Part shown: piece by piece, positions 9,801 to 18,875 of the stretch
Numbering within the stretch: the first letter of the stretch is position 1
Layout: the number at the start of each line of letters is the position of its first letter
Assembly (NCBI GenBank): GCA_033557685.1
Contig: JAWQRN010000673.1
Coordinates: forward strand, 1 to 27,311
From: Sperchopsis tessellata
Lineage: Eukaryota; Arthropoda; Insecta; Coleoptera; Hydrophilidae
DNA: 27,311 bases
Direction: 5' to 3'
The notes under the pieces: model-generated
The model's database searches: none
What the model saw: only the letters and a program-made list of their open reading frames with translations
What the model was told of the DNA's origin: nothing
Made by a program: the position numbers and the translations under genes

Positions 9801-12800
9801 TGGATGATTATTATCGAGTGTAGGAGGAGAGAAACGAGTCAGGGAATACACCAAGCGATGGGAAGTTGAAAACCATCGTCCCTATTAATATTGTGGGGCC
9901 ATTTATAAACCTCAATGGCTTCTCTGAATTTTCTGGGAAATAGGAAGGTTATTGAGCAAGACTATAGTCTGAATATAGTTGGAATATAATGATATGACCT
10001 GGTTCATGACAGTGTTCGGCCATGGCTGATTGATTAATATGATTTGTGCTCCATTAAGCGAGTAGCAATCGTGCGGTTATTTTTTTCGATTATGACCTTA
10101 CCACAGGAACAAGGGACCTGATAAACCCCATTGCTTTGCAACGGGATCACACAAAATTTCCTGACTGAAATTTTTAACAAACCAATTCTTAACTGCCATA
10201 GTTTTAAGTCATCTTCACCACACAGCATAGTTTTTGTGAACTCTTGTTTCTTAATTTCATGGTTTTTAATCACCTATATGATAGTAAATTTTTTCTCATT
10301 TTACAAAAATATTCAACTGTCCAATTTCTATTTTGTCAATAATTTTTTTTTTACAAAAAACTATAACATCTTATTCCTCTTTAGGTATTGAAGATGGACA
10401 AACTGTTCGGTTATCCGTGGGGAAGAAAGAACTTTTTGTTACATTCAGAGTAGAGAAATCAGACTATTTCAAACGTGACGGGTCAGATGTCCATACGGAA
10501 GCTGAAATATCTCTATCTCAGGCCGTTCTAGGGGGTGCTGTTAGGATACAGGGTTTATATGAAGACCATACGTTGCAGGTATACACATTATTTTATTTGT
10601 TTTTGTTTACTTATTAATTAAATATTTTTAAAATTAGAATTTCTCTCATTTTATTTTTAAATATCTTTAAGTATTAAATTATGAAATTTTTGTTTAAGAT
10701 AATACCTGGTACTTCTTCTCATCACAGAATCAGACTTAGTGGTAAAGGTATGAAAAAACTAGATGGCTATGGACATGGAGACCACTATGTCGTATTTAAA
10801 ATTGTTGTTCCTAAAACTATAACTAAGAAGCAAAAAATATTGCTACAAGCTTACGCTGAACTTGAAACAGACACCCCTGGTACAGTGTTAGGAGTCAGCA
10901 CTAAGCCAGATGGTAAGTAAATCTATAAATATAGTCAGTAATGGTTGTAAAGCATCTTGAATATGTTTAAGAAGTTACAAGAATTATAGCAATACACTTT
11001 TGATCTAAGAGCATTCAAGGACAGTGGGTATCTCTTTGACAGTAGAAGATTGAAAGTCTGAAGGTTGGGGACTTTCAAACATGATTGTTTGTTGTCGGCT
11101 AGTCAGCATATATTTGGAGGTTGTAGTATTTAATACATTCTGGAATGAGGAATTTGATTTACAAGAAACTTACAATTGTTTTAAATCTGAAGAGAATCGT
11201 TGTAATCCTTATCACGGGCAGTAATTATCATTGGTAATCTTTAAAAGAGCAGTAGTACAAATAAATCTAATGCGAAAGCCAGACTGACAAAATGCAAGTA
11301 TATCTTTCCTGATTCAGCTAAACCTTATATCCAGTGATGTCCAACCGGTAGCTTGTGGGATCTCGGTAGCCCACAAAGCCCACGAATAACTTTTTGAAAA
11401 TGTATGAAACTGAGGAAGATGTTTTGCAAAATGAAAGTTTGAAATATGACCATTGTCAACAAAGCGGTGACATTGCGTCTATTGCTATATCTCTTGTCCG
11501 TGCATGCGTATACGCCAGCATAGCTGTGATTAGTAACAAGTGTTTCCATATTACCTACTTTGTTGATAAATATAGCGATGTAACAAGTATTTTAAATTTC
11601 CCTCTCTCACCCTCTCTGGTGGCCGGCAGAGGACGCTATTTCCGCCTGTATGGGGTTGTTTGCCAACCCTACCATTTTTATCGGCCACTTCGATAACGAC
11701 CACTCGAGAAGCATTACATGCTGATAAATTCATTTCTTTAATTTTTACCAGCATATTTGTTTATTTTATATTTATTTTATTTCTTTTGCAAATATAAGTG
11801 TTTAATTGTATTTACGTATTTTAATTTCACCAGCAAGAACAAAACCATGTTTACAAATTTCCACTCAACTTACGGTCTGTGTAAAATTAAATTAAAGTGA
11901 GTACATCATAACTACAAACGAGCATCATAACAATAAACGCTTCGGTTCAAAGCAGTAAGTGTTTAAATTTGTAAAACTTGTGAAGTTTACGTGATCGTGA
12001 CCACGTGTGTGTTGTGCATCGAAGTCGCAGTACCAAGATCGACATCTGACCCAGTGGCGTTGGAATCATCGGAAGCACGATAAACTAATTCTCAACGGCA
12101 ACTCAACGAGTTCCAACCACGGGGAAACGCAGGCACTATAATCTGCTTGGCAGTAAAGAAACCGAATCAGAAAACATGGCTGCTCCAGTTGTAATGACGC
12201 AGGAACAATTCGAGGAGCTGCTAAGAGTTTTAGCGGCCAATGCAGTTGCCCAGACAGTTGTGCCTGCGAATCAACAAGGAAATTTGGCTAAATGTATATC
12301 AAAGTTTTCAAGTGAAAAAGGAAGCTGATGTCGAAGTTTACAAAGACTGCACGTGTACTTCAGACCAGATGACACCTAAGGGGTTACCCATGCTGTTGGA
12401 TGGTTTTGCTGGTACATGGTTGCGAAGCATTCAAGCTACAGTCAGCACATGGCAGGAAGCCGTAAAGCTACTCTAAGACACGTTTGGTCCCAAGAAACCA
12501 GCATGGCGTGTATTTTTGGAATTATTCGCAGCTAAGCAAGAAATTCGAACACCAACGGTTGTTTTTATTTGCAAAACTCGCATTCTCTTAGCTCAACTTG
12601 ATTATGAACAGTTGACCGAAGAAATGCAGATAGATATAGTGTATGGCTTATTAAGCAATATAATCACGGAAAAGGATCCATGGGACAAAGTAAGGATGTT
12701 TCAAGAGCTACTAAGTGGGGCTAGGATAGCTGAGCAAATGTTTGCGGATAGATATGTATATACTTCAATGGAGGAGGATGAAAAGCTCAAAAAGCAAAGG

Positions 12801-15800
12801 TGTGCTTTCTGCAAGAACGCAGGCCATCTAAAGGACGACTGTAGAAAATTTGCGGCTTCCAAGCAGCCTGAAACAGCAGAACAGCCTACTGAATCAAAAA
12901 TGAAAGATAAGCAGGAACCGAAATTTTATAAGCGCTATGGTTGCGGTGCCGAAGGGTATATAAGGTCAAATTGCCCTAATTATAGTCCAGTGGTAGGAAC
13001 GTCAACATTAGAGTTCTGTACACTTGCTACACCCAACTTTTCTTTCAAACCTAGAGAGAGACCTATATTGAATGTTGGTATTTTAGGTATGAATGGCACT
13101 GGACATATTGACTCCGGGGCTAAACAAAGTGTTGCGGGCAAATCCTATTTTAAGCACCTCGAGGAAACAGGTCAGACATTCCAGGAGCAACTGGTCACAA
13201 TAAAATTAGCAGATGGTTCAACGAAACGGGCACATTGTCCCGTCATTACTACGGTGGACGTGACATTGCTACATAAAACAATCCCAATCACTTTTGATGT
13301 TCTACCTGAAGCAGAAAACACTCTTCTTGGGATTGACTTCATAGATAATTATGTATGTATGAGTATGTCCTAAATTTTGAAATGCCAAAAGTAAGTTTTC
13401 ACTTGGAAGTACCTAACATTACGGGAAAATGAAGGCTCGACTTTGGAAGAAGCAGATCGGCAACGTCTTAATCGACGTTTTAATAATATTGTGCAGTATT
13501 TTAATTTGTAGTAATACCCGTTCAAAATGATTGACAGATGTGGAGCATCTACAAAGCAAAAGACATACCAAATGTAATAGACCTCCACGGTTATTATATG
13601 GAATGTATGTTGTTTCTGGGTGGAAACCGTGTAGAGGCTCTGACAACCCACATAAAAAAGACATACCATTTTCAAAAAAAATGGGAATCTGGATTCTTTT
13701 CTTCTGATGTTAGTGGAACAGCAGTGTGTTTGTTATGTGATGTTTTAGTATCTCAACCGAAAGAATCAAATGTAGAATGACATAAAAGTGCACACAAAAA
13801 CTTTATTAATTAATATCCACCGAAAATAGTGTTGCGGTCAAAAAACGTATCGGTCTAAAGTCTTCGTTAACTTTATGAAAAATTTTTTTTCTAAACAAGC
13901 AAAAACAACGGGAAATCACATAGAAGCCTATCTTAGAGCAATTTATATATTAGCTCGCCATAAAAAATATTTTTTGGATGGATCTATTGTCAAAGAAGTT
14001 ATGTTGGATGTTGCTAAATGTATATTTAAAAATAATACAGAAATAATATCTCGGAATACCATAGCGAGGCGTGTTGAGAATATGTGGGAGAATATTGCAG
14101 TTCATTTGAAAAGTGTACTTGTTTTTCACTTCAGTTTGACAAAAGTACCAGTGTTACAGGCGATGCTCACCTTCTAGTGTCCATAAAAATGGTTTTGATG
14201 ATTTTTCTGTAAAAGAGTCTTTTCTTTCTAATTGCACCTTGCACCAAAACACCAGGTGTGTCAATATTTATGAAGCATTTAAAAAGTTTATTAGAGAAGA
14301 ACATATGCTAATATGAAAATGCTTCATCAACAAAGTTTGTGTGGTAAAGTATTAAAATATTCCTATTGAAAGAATGTCATACAAATTGTTGACCCAATTC
14401 ATGGAAGACTATTACAACATCGATTATTTAAAAGTTTCCTTGAGGAATTAGAGACCACACTCCATGAAGATGTTATATTTTATTCTGGAGTTAGGTAGCT
14501 AAGTCGAGGAAAAGTGTGAAATCGTTTGTTTGACCTAATTCTGCTCACCAGAAACGAAATGAACTTGATGATACTGCATGGATGCTAGACCTAGCTTTTT
14601 TAACAGATATTAACACACTTAAACGAATTGAATGTAACAATTCAAGGGAAAAACAATGATATCTCAAGCATGCTGAATGTCATAAATTCCTTTAAAAATC
14701 AGTTGGACCTTTGGATTTCACACTGAAATCTCAACAATATGAACATTTTCTATCTATTAGAAAAATAATTAGTGATAATGGAATAAATTACTTTTACCAG
14801 CCAAAAAGACACTTCATTGACCTGAGTTAATTAAAAGATGAATTTAATAGATGTTTTCTGGATTTAGTAGGAATCGTGCCTGTATTACTGTTTTTAAGAA
14901 ATCCGTTTGTAATGTGTGAAGTGAGCAATTTATGGAAAATTTTTCATTTGTGGGCAAGAATGAAGCAGAAATGGAAATAATAAATATTCAAAATGACATT
15001 CAACTGTATTCTGTATTCCATGATCGTTAGTAAAATTTTATCATCAGGTTTTTATCTAAATTGTCCAGTATGTAAAAAATGGTCTTCTTCTAGGAGGATG
15101 TAGTATGCTGGCCCGCCAATGGTTTTGAAATAGCTAAGGTACCGCTTTGCCTCTAAAAGGTTGGACAACACTGCCCTATATCTATACAAAGAATGTTTTT
15201 ATAAAATTAAAAAATGTTCTCTAGGAAATAATATTACTATCAAAATTGTGCTTTTGTCTATCGAAAAATCAAGAAGAAGAGTAAATAAGTCAGATGCAAG
15301 GTTTTACATTCTTTAAAATTCTCATTTAGACGTCTCGTAGCTTAGTGGCTAAGTACTAGGTTACTAAGCGTTGGGTCTCGGGTTTGAGTCCCAGAGGCGG
15401 TCGGCTTTTTGAGATTAGGGAAAAGCCATTGTAGTGCTCGTTCTCCGGGATGGACTTAAAACGGTGGGTCCCGGGTATTGTAGGTAAAATGAAGACCACG
15501 TGCACATAAAAGAACCAAATTCCATAGCAGCGGAAATAGGTTAACGATAAATAAACAAACAAATTCTCATTTTCTGTTACATTGTTTTGCATAGTTGGTA
15601 ACGATATTATTTTCATATTTCCTTAGGTAAATTTTCATGCGCCATTCCAGAATATTTGAAAATGTATTTTTTTTGTTTTTCTTCATCGTTGGAATCCACT
15701 ATAGATATTATAAATACAAGGTAATATTATAGGCAAAATAATTTAATTGATTATGCAATGTGTGGAAATGGATTTGCAGACTTAGGGAATTACATGGGAA

Positions 15801-18677
15801 ATTTTATATTTGCCCATAATATTTACCCAGTATATTTTGCGAATCAATCTTTGATCTAGGTAATTCGTAAATGGAATTGGGCACATATTATTACCAAATT
15901 TGTGTTTGTATCTGCACTAATTCATTCTAAAATCTAATACTGGAGTTTGTATTTATTTTATTTAATTATTAAGTCTTATGTAAATATATTTAAACATTTT
16001 ATTTATTCCCTAACAAATTTCAAAATTCAATATATAAAAACAAAAATTATTTAAGTTAATTAGTACATTGTTCAACATTATTTGTACAATATATGTTATT
16101 AAAAAATAACAAAAAAGATCGTTACTATTTGGTGAACTAGAACCGATGACTTCTATGTTATGAGGCGAAGATTTAGCTACAAATATAATCACCTTTTGTT
16201 GATGTACTAAATCTGTTATGTACTTGAATTGATAATAATCATAATATATTGTTACTGAAATACATAACATAAAATTTGGCCTTAATAATCTGATTTCCAT
16301 TTCCTAATTAACTAGCCAAAGACGTATGCGGATAGTATACTGGATCAGTATTATGGACTAACATAAAAATTCCCATCTAATTCCTTATGCCCACTAAACC
16401 ATTTGTACAGACTGTTTACCAGTGAAATCAAAATATTTTTATTAATGATATGTAGGTTGTGGTACTGGACTTTTATTTTAAGAGTAGTGTTTTTTCGCCT
16501 AGTAGCCGTAATGTTTTTTATGAGGATATTTATATGGTTTGATTGAAAGGTGCACACTTAGCCACAAGGCTAAACAGTTCACGTTGTTGTACAAAATGTT
16601 ATGTAGTTAAACTGTTAATATATCATAATATTTTGTTATCAAAATACATAATAAAATAGTTAAAAGATATGAACAAAATTTTGGCATTGATTCCGTTTAC
16701 TAGTTAACCAGACAAAAAATTTATGCGGTAAATATACTGGGTAGATATTAGGGGCAAACATAAAATTTTCCATGTAATTTCTTATGTCTACTAAACTATT
16801 TCTACAAATTATATTAACACATTTTGTGCGGGTGGTGGTCAGGGAAACCCACACACTTATTTCAGACTCGCTAAACTGTAAGATAACACCTGTTTTTTTT
16901 TATGTATGAATACTTCTTCGTCACATTCATAATCACTATCGAATTGTGGCAAATCATTATCGCTTGAATGTGCAGATAAATTATTGACAAATATTTCATC
17001 ATCATTCTCTAAATTTTGAGAAGCCATTTTTAATTAAAATAAATTGAAAAACAAATACAATAAAAAATAATTGGAAAAATAGTCTGCACTGTACCGAATT
17101 ATTTACTGTAAAAATCACTTTATCTACCCTGTATTCTAGACGCCCCAACGTCACGGCATGAATAGAACGAGCAGAAAGGGGCTAACTAAGAAAAGAAACT
17201 GGGATAACTGGATAGTGGTTGGTTCTAGGAATATTTTTAAGAGAATTATATTAGTACCTTAGAGCGGCTCTTAACGTAGATCCTACGCAAAAGGTATTAA
17301 TACCTGATCCGCCTTTCGAAGTTAGTCAGTGGTACCGGGTATTAATACCTTTCCCGCATATAATGTGTTATTATTGTACCTGAAGCATTGTGGTGATGAA
17401 ATAATTATTAAATGTCAGTCAAATAAATTAGATGGTATTTCGGCACACAACCCAGCTGCAGCATCCATATTCTTCAATGTATGCCATACTTGCCTCCTGC
17501 CATTCTACATTCAACAGTTATTCATATTTCACTATGTATGGTGTTGTTGGTTAAATTTTCATATTTTTATAACATTGCTAGTCATGAACCAGTATATTTA
17601 TCATCAGGCAGTTCAATGCTGCTGGAACAAGAACTCTGAAGAGATCTCAGCTATCTTGCTGGGATCACCAATTGTATTGCCAAAAGAAATAGCTCTTGGT
17701 CATTGATGTTATGATTAAATTCATTGATGCAATAATTAAAATCCTTGTATCTTTATCTCATGCTATAAAAGTATAACAAAGTATCTTCATTGTCGTGAAT
17801 TGTTTAATGCCAGTAATGTAAGTATTCTATAAAATATTATATGTATATAATGGTAACTATCGAATAAAAACTATCGATTGAAATTATGTCAGTTTATGAA
17901 ACACTTTTGTTAGCTTCTATTGATTGATCAATTTATTCAATACAAACTGAAACTGAACTTAGTCATATAAACTGAATCCTATCGCTTCGGAGTGCAGATT
18001 TAGTATATGTGACCCGTGTATAGAGCATTCCCGGGCATTACTGCATAGAAATATACGGAGTTCGTTGGCATTAATATAAAAATCAATTAATATAAACTAT
18101 TTATTTAATATTTAATGGTTTATTATTCCAGGTTATTAATTTTTATAATAAAGAGAGAATCAATCACGTGTGCATTCCATACGGGATACTTGTTGACAGA
18201 TTAACGTTAAGCACACACTGGGATTTGGAATTGCTTTTTTTTCCTGTTGTGTCATTTTATACATATAGCATATATATTTAGCTCATTAAATATGTCTGTT
18301 CTGGGTTCGTTCATCGAAAGAACATGGTCTTTGCTGCTTTAAAACGAAGATTTGAGACTATATTCTTAGCATTTCGAGCGAAAGAGTGAAATTAAATACG
18401 TATAGTTATTCATTTTTTCAAGTATAAATTAATTTGATTTATATTAAAAAAGATACCTATGTAAAGAAAGTGCGTTAAGGTTTTAAAAGTTATTCCTATT
18501 GAACCTTTTTACATATATTTTTTTGTTATTGTTCCTGTACTTAACGCACTTTTTTTATTTATAGGTCACACGGAAGACCCAGAAATTCCACTGACAGCAT
18601 CTGAAGCAAAATCAATAGAGCGGCAAGAAGAAAAGACAGGCTTTTTATCCAAAATAAAAAATGCAATATTTGGTTAA
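6678..18677 (+). CDS. l(2)tid: Mitochondrial DnaJ/Hsp40 co-chaperone, l(2)tid / Tid1 / DNAJA3 orthologue (whole coding span, short isoform)
   Basis: Exons: 6678-6843, 7006-7220, 8025-8270, 8371-8671, 10385-10578, 10699-10912, 18565-18677. All introns are GT-AG, and the phases close to a 482-residue protein, close to vertebrate Tid1 length. Residues 1-76 contain no Asp or Glu and are rich in Arg/Lys/Ser with a late IRSIHTTS, indicating a mitochondrial presequence. The J domain spans about 77-142 with HPD at 105-107, which stimulates Hsp70 ATPase. A Gly/Phe-rich linker follows (about 149-205). The zinc-binding cysteine-rich domain has C235/C238, C252/C255, C274/C277 and C288/C291. The C-terminal substrate-binding beta domain (about 295-435) follows, then an amphipathic end, GFLSKIKNAIFG. 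By family knowledge it partners mortalin-type Hsp70 in the matrix; the fly orthologue is a tumour suppressor. The ATG is in good context (CAAAATGG). Introns 4 and 6 are swollen by transposons. Isoform choice is treated under exons 7 and 8. Confidence 0.95.
7006..7220 (+). CDS. l(2)tid: l(2)tid coding exon 2 (end of presequence and most of the J domain)
   Basis: Acceptor ATTTTAG, donor GAG|GTGAGT. Encodes residues 56-127, including IHTTS, helix II (AEVKKAYYKLAKKY), HPD at 105-107 and helix III (AAQKFQQVSEAYE). Confidence 0.95.
8025..8270 (+). CDS. l(2)tid: l(2)tid coding exon 3 (J-domain end and Gly/Phe-rich linker)
   Basis: Acceptor TTTTTAG, donor GAG|GTAAGA. Encodes residues 128-209: the J-domain tail DDTKRKQFDTWG, then a Gly-rich linker and a DPEELFRKIFGD segment typical of this subfamily. 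Confidence 0.95.
8371..8671 (+). CDS. l(2)tid: l(2)tid coding exon 4 (cysteine-rich zinc domain)
   Basis: Acceptor TTTTTGCAG, donor G|GTAAGT, with only a 100-bp intron before it. Encodes residues 210-309 plus one base. The four zinc motifs are CPKCTGTR, CTYCDGTG, CRYCEGSR and CTECEGKG. All eight cysteines are present, but motifs 1 and 3 carry Arg where the CxxCxGxG consensus has its final Gly. Confidence 0.95.
8722..8785. repeat. Short imperfect tandem repeat in intron 4
   Basis: A unit of about 38 bp containing GTGTATAG, then GTGTTTAATTT, is present in two adjacent diverged copies. Confidence 0.5.
8951..9076 (-). mobile_element. Penelope-like element 3' end fragment in intron 4
   Basis: On the - strand it reads TTGAAAATGTCCC, about ten bases, GGGCGAAACGTCGGC, and ends CCGTGGATGTCTATTACATT. 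The same terminal sequence recurs at 13571-13655, and its inner part at 9627-9700 beside a GIY-YIG endonuclease remnant. The order GTCCC, loop, GGGC-GAAAC resembles stem II plus the GAAA box of the hammerhead ribozymes known from Penelope-like element ends; the CTGATGA box has decayed. Confidence 0.65.
9077..9626. other. Intron 4 filler, nothing recognised
   Basis: AT-rich sequence between two Penelope-like fragments. It may be a decayed interior of the same element, but no protein similarity was seen. Confidence 0.4.
9627..10273 (-). pseudogene. Decayed Penelope-like retroelement: GIY-YIG endonuclease, C-terminus and terminal repeat
   Basis: On the - strand, 10273 down to 10034 encodes a frame containing GVYQVPCSCGK, then RTIATRLMEHK. 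This is the typical GIY-YIG-type endonuclease start of Penelope-like elements, but the YIG part has become VIIEKNNR, so the catalytic core is lost. Downstream fragments follow in changing frames: AEHCHEPGH, an in-frame stop, then REAIEVYKWP, NINRDDGFQLP and AWCIPDSF, all recognisable C-terminal element motifs. A terminal-repeat piece follows at about 9700-9627. No reverse-transcriptase domain is present, so the copy is 5'-truncated. It lies antisense within intron 4 and ends about 110 bp before exon 5. Confidence 0.75.
10385..10578 (+). CDS. l(2)tid: l(2)tid coding exon 5 (first C-terminal beta domain)
   Basis: Acceptor CTTTAG, donor CAG|GTATAC. The split codon plus 64 codons give residues 310-374. 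It begins GIEDGQTVRL, matching the conserved start of the C-terminal substrate-binding domain in DnaJA3 proteins. Confidence 0.95.
10699..10912 (+). CDS. l(2)tid: l(2)tid coding exon 6 (second C-terminal beta domain)
   Basis: Acceptor TTTAAG, donor G|GTAAGT. Encodes residues 375-445 plus one base, with IPGTSSHHRIRLSGKGM and GYGHGDHYVVFKIVVPK, as in the family. The preceding intron is 120 bp and the following one is 7.65 kb. Confidence 0.95.
10913..11331. other. Start of intron 6, nothing recognised
   Basis: Unique-looking intronic sequence before the hAT element. No coding or repeat signal was found. Confidence 0.5.
11578..12053 (+). repeat. Probable 5' LTR of a gypsy-like retrotransposon
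   Basis: It starts TGTAACAAGTATTTT within hAT sequence. It carries AT-rich central sequence with AATAAA-like motifs near 11930 and is followed by CAGTGGCGTTGGAATC, where TGG could open a tRNA primer-binding site. The gag start codon lies at 12176. The right boundary is a guess from the TG...CA rule and the primer-site position; no matching 3' LTR was found in the window. Confidence 0.4.
12176..13373 (+). pseudogene. Gypsy-like gag-protease pseudogene
   Basis: A frame opens at ATG 12176 (MAAPVVMTQEQFEELL) and hits TGA at 12326 after a frameshift. The reading continues in another frame from about 12290, has a TAA at 12474, and then stays open to 13373. The body is capsid-like helical sequence. 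An intact zinc knuckle, CAFCKNAGHLKDDC, is followed by a damaged second one (RYGCGAEGYIRSNC, first Cys and the His replaced). A retropepsin-type aspartic protease comes next, with HIDSGAKQSV as the active-site loop and LLGIDFI near its end. Nothing like reverse transcriptase, RNase H or integrase follows. The arrangement is that of Ty3/gypsy-type gag-pro. It is a dead fragment nested in the hAT element, unrelated to the host gene. Confidence 0.8.
13528..15030 (+). pseudogene. hAT transposase pseudogene (SCAND3/GTF2IRD2/FAM200-like)
   Basis: After an ATG at 13528 the frame is interrupted by an 85-bp insertion (13571-13655), then continues with WESGFFSSDVSGTAVCLLCD, a BED-like zinc-finger start. 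At 13875-14177 comes FFSKQAKTTGN with AYLRAIYILARHKK and ISRNTIARRVENMWENI, typical of the transposase N-terminal core. Later frames show FYSGVR followed by LSRGKV, then a stop-riddled NPFVMCEVS region near the hAT dimerisation end. Many stops and frameshifts exclude activity. The best match from memory is the domesticated vertebrate SCAND3/GTF2IRD2 group and its arthropod transposon relatives. Confidence 0.75.
13571..13655 (-). mobile_element. 85-bp Penelope-like 3' end insertion with 13-bp target duplication
   Basis: This matches 8951-9025 (reading on the - strand GAGCCTCTACACGGTTT, then the terminal TCTATTACATT). AAAAGACATACCA is repeated perfectly at 13558-13570 and 13656-13668. Retention of the element's 3' end with loss of everything upstream fits target-primed reverse transcription with severe 5' truncation. 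It interrupts the hAT transposase frame. Confidence 0.8.
15328..15560 (+). mobile_element. tRNA-derived SINE with perfect 12-bp target duplication
   Basis: The A box TAGCTTAGTGGC starts near 15337, and the B box GGTTTGAGTCCCA near 15381 is followed by GAGGCGGTCGGCTTTT, shared with the SINE at 2090. The tail ends AATAAACAAAC. AAATTCTCATTT occurs at 15316-15327 and again at 15561-15572, defining a 233-bp insertion. It sits in intron 6 downstream of the hAT element. Confidence 0.85.
15757..15845 (+). repeat. Three-copy repeat, copy A
   Basis: Contains AATTACATGGGAAATTTTAT and TTTACCCAGTATATTT. It is the reverse complement, with divergence, of copies B (16320-16415) and C (16720-16815). Confidence 0.6.
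16250..16415 (-). repeat. Three-copy repeat, copy B
   Basis: A diverged direct relative of copy C, inverted relative to copy A. The shared elements are an ATGCGG..TATACTGG block and a CCTTATGCCCACTAAACCAT block. Confidence 0.55.
16615..16815 (-). repeat. Three-copy repeat, copy C
   Basis: Aligns with copy B through ATGCGGTAAATATACTGGG and TTTCTTATGTCTACTAAACT. It lies just downstream (on the - strand) of an acidic ORF that may belong to the same element. Confidence 0.55.
16857..17027 (-). pseudogene. Acidic 56-residue ORF, possible piggyBac-type transposase N-terminus
   Basis: Runs from ATG (17027) to TAA. The product begins MASQNLENDDEIFVNNLSAH and continues with a Ser/Asp/Glu-rich stretch (SDNDLPQFDSDYECDEE) before a Lys run. 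This low-complexity acidic start is the style of piggyBac-family transposases, whose N-termini are acidic, but no catalytic domain follows. It may instead be an unrelated small frame. Assignment rests on composition only. Confidence 0.25.
17293..17349. repeat. Two identical 12-bp palindromes
   Basis: GGTATTAATACC occurs at 17293-17304 and again at 17338-17349, start-to-start distance 45 bp, each centred on TTAA. They may be element ends or subterminal sites; no protein function is implied. Confidence 0.5.
17350..18455. other. Intron 6, nothing recognised
   Basis: A 125-codon frame at 17329-17706 has no recognisable domain and mixed composition. The rest is AT-rich intronic sequence. Confidence 0.45.
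18459..18552 (+). promoter_or_regulatory. Inverted repeats beside the exon 7 splice acceptor
   Basis: AAAGTGCGTTAAG (18467-18479) and its perfect complement CTTAACGCACTTT (18540-18552) can pair across about 60 bases. The right arm ends 12 bases before the exon 7 acceptor (18564/18565). A second, overlapping pairing is possible: TATGTAAA plus AAGGTT on the left with AACCTT plus TTTACATA on the right (around 18502-18516). The two foldings share bases. Whether this controls splicing or is a small inverted-repeat element is unknown. Confidence 0.4.
18565..18677 (+). CDS. l(2)tid: l(2)tid coding exon 7 (conserved C-terminal tail, short isoform stop)
   Basis: Acceptor TTTATAG. It enters in phase 1 to complete Gly446 and ends TGFLSKIKNAIFG then TAA (18675-18677). 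A GFLSKLKK-type end is what I remember for the long vertebrate Tid1 isoform, so this is a conserved tail. AATAAA at 18762 could serve this form. A second form can splice from G|GTTAAC at 18672/18673, removing the stop. Confidence 0.9.
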
Positions 18678-18875
18678 CATAGATTTAACGTAGGAATCAA
18701 ATGAATATAGTTAATTTTTCAATTATTTTATTTAGGTATATATATATATATATAAATTAAAAATAAATAACACTATAAATAATCACAACATATCTGTCTC
18801 GCTTCCCTATATTTTATACATAAAAACTTTGTAAAATTTTAAAATCACTATTCTCTCATCTATTATTAATTACAG

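Larger units (their letters stand above)
11332..15173 (+). mobile_element. hAT-superfamily DNA transposon (decayed), host of two nested insertions
   Basis: The left terminus starts CAGTGATGTCCAACC (11332). The right terminus, read from 15173 on the other strand, starts CAGTGTTGTCCAACC. Flanking octamers (CTTATATC left, CCTATATC right, allowing one base of slack at the end) fit an 8-bp hAT target duplication with one mismatch. Transposase remnants of the SCAND3/GTF2IRD2/FAM200-like branch lie at 13528-15030. Inside are a gypsy-like LTR/gag fragment (about 11578-13527) and an 85-bp Penelope end (13571-13655). The whole lies in intron 6 of l(2)tid in the same orientation as the gene. Confidence 0.8.

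Noticed and set aside
11394..11696. 100-codon frame at the left end of the hAT element
   Set aside because: It crosses the hAT/LTR junction, so it cannot be one gene.
17329..17706. 125-codon + strand frame
   Set aside because: No recognisable domain and irregular composition. It is unsupported as an l(2)tid exon because exons 6 and 7 join in phase without it.
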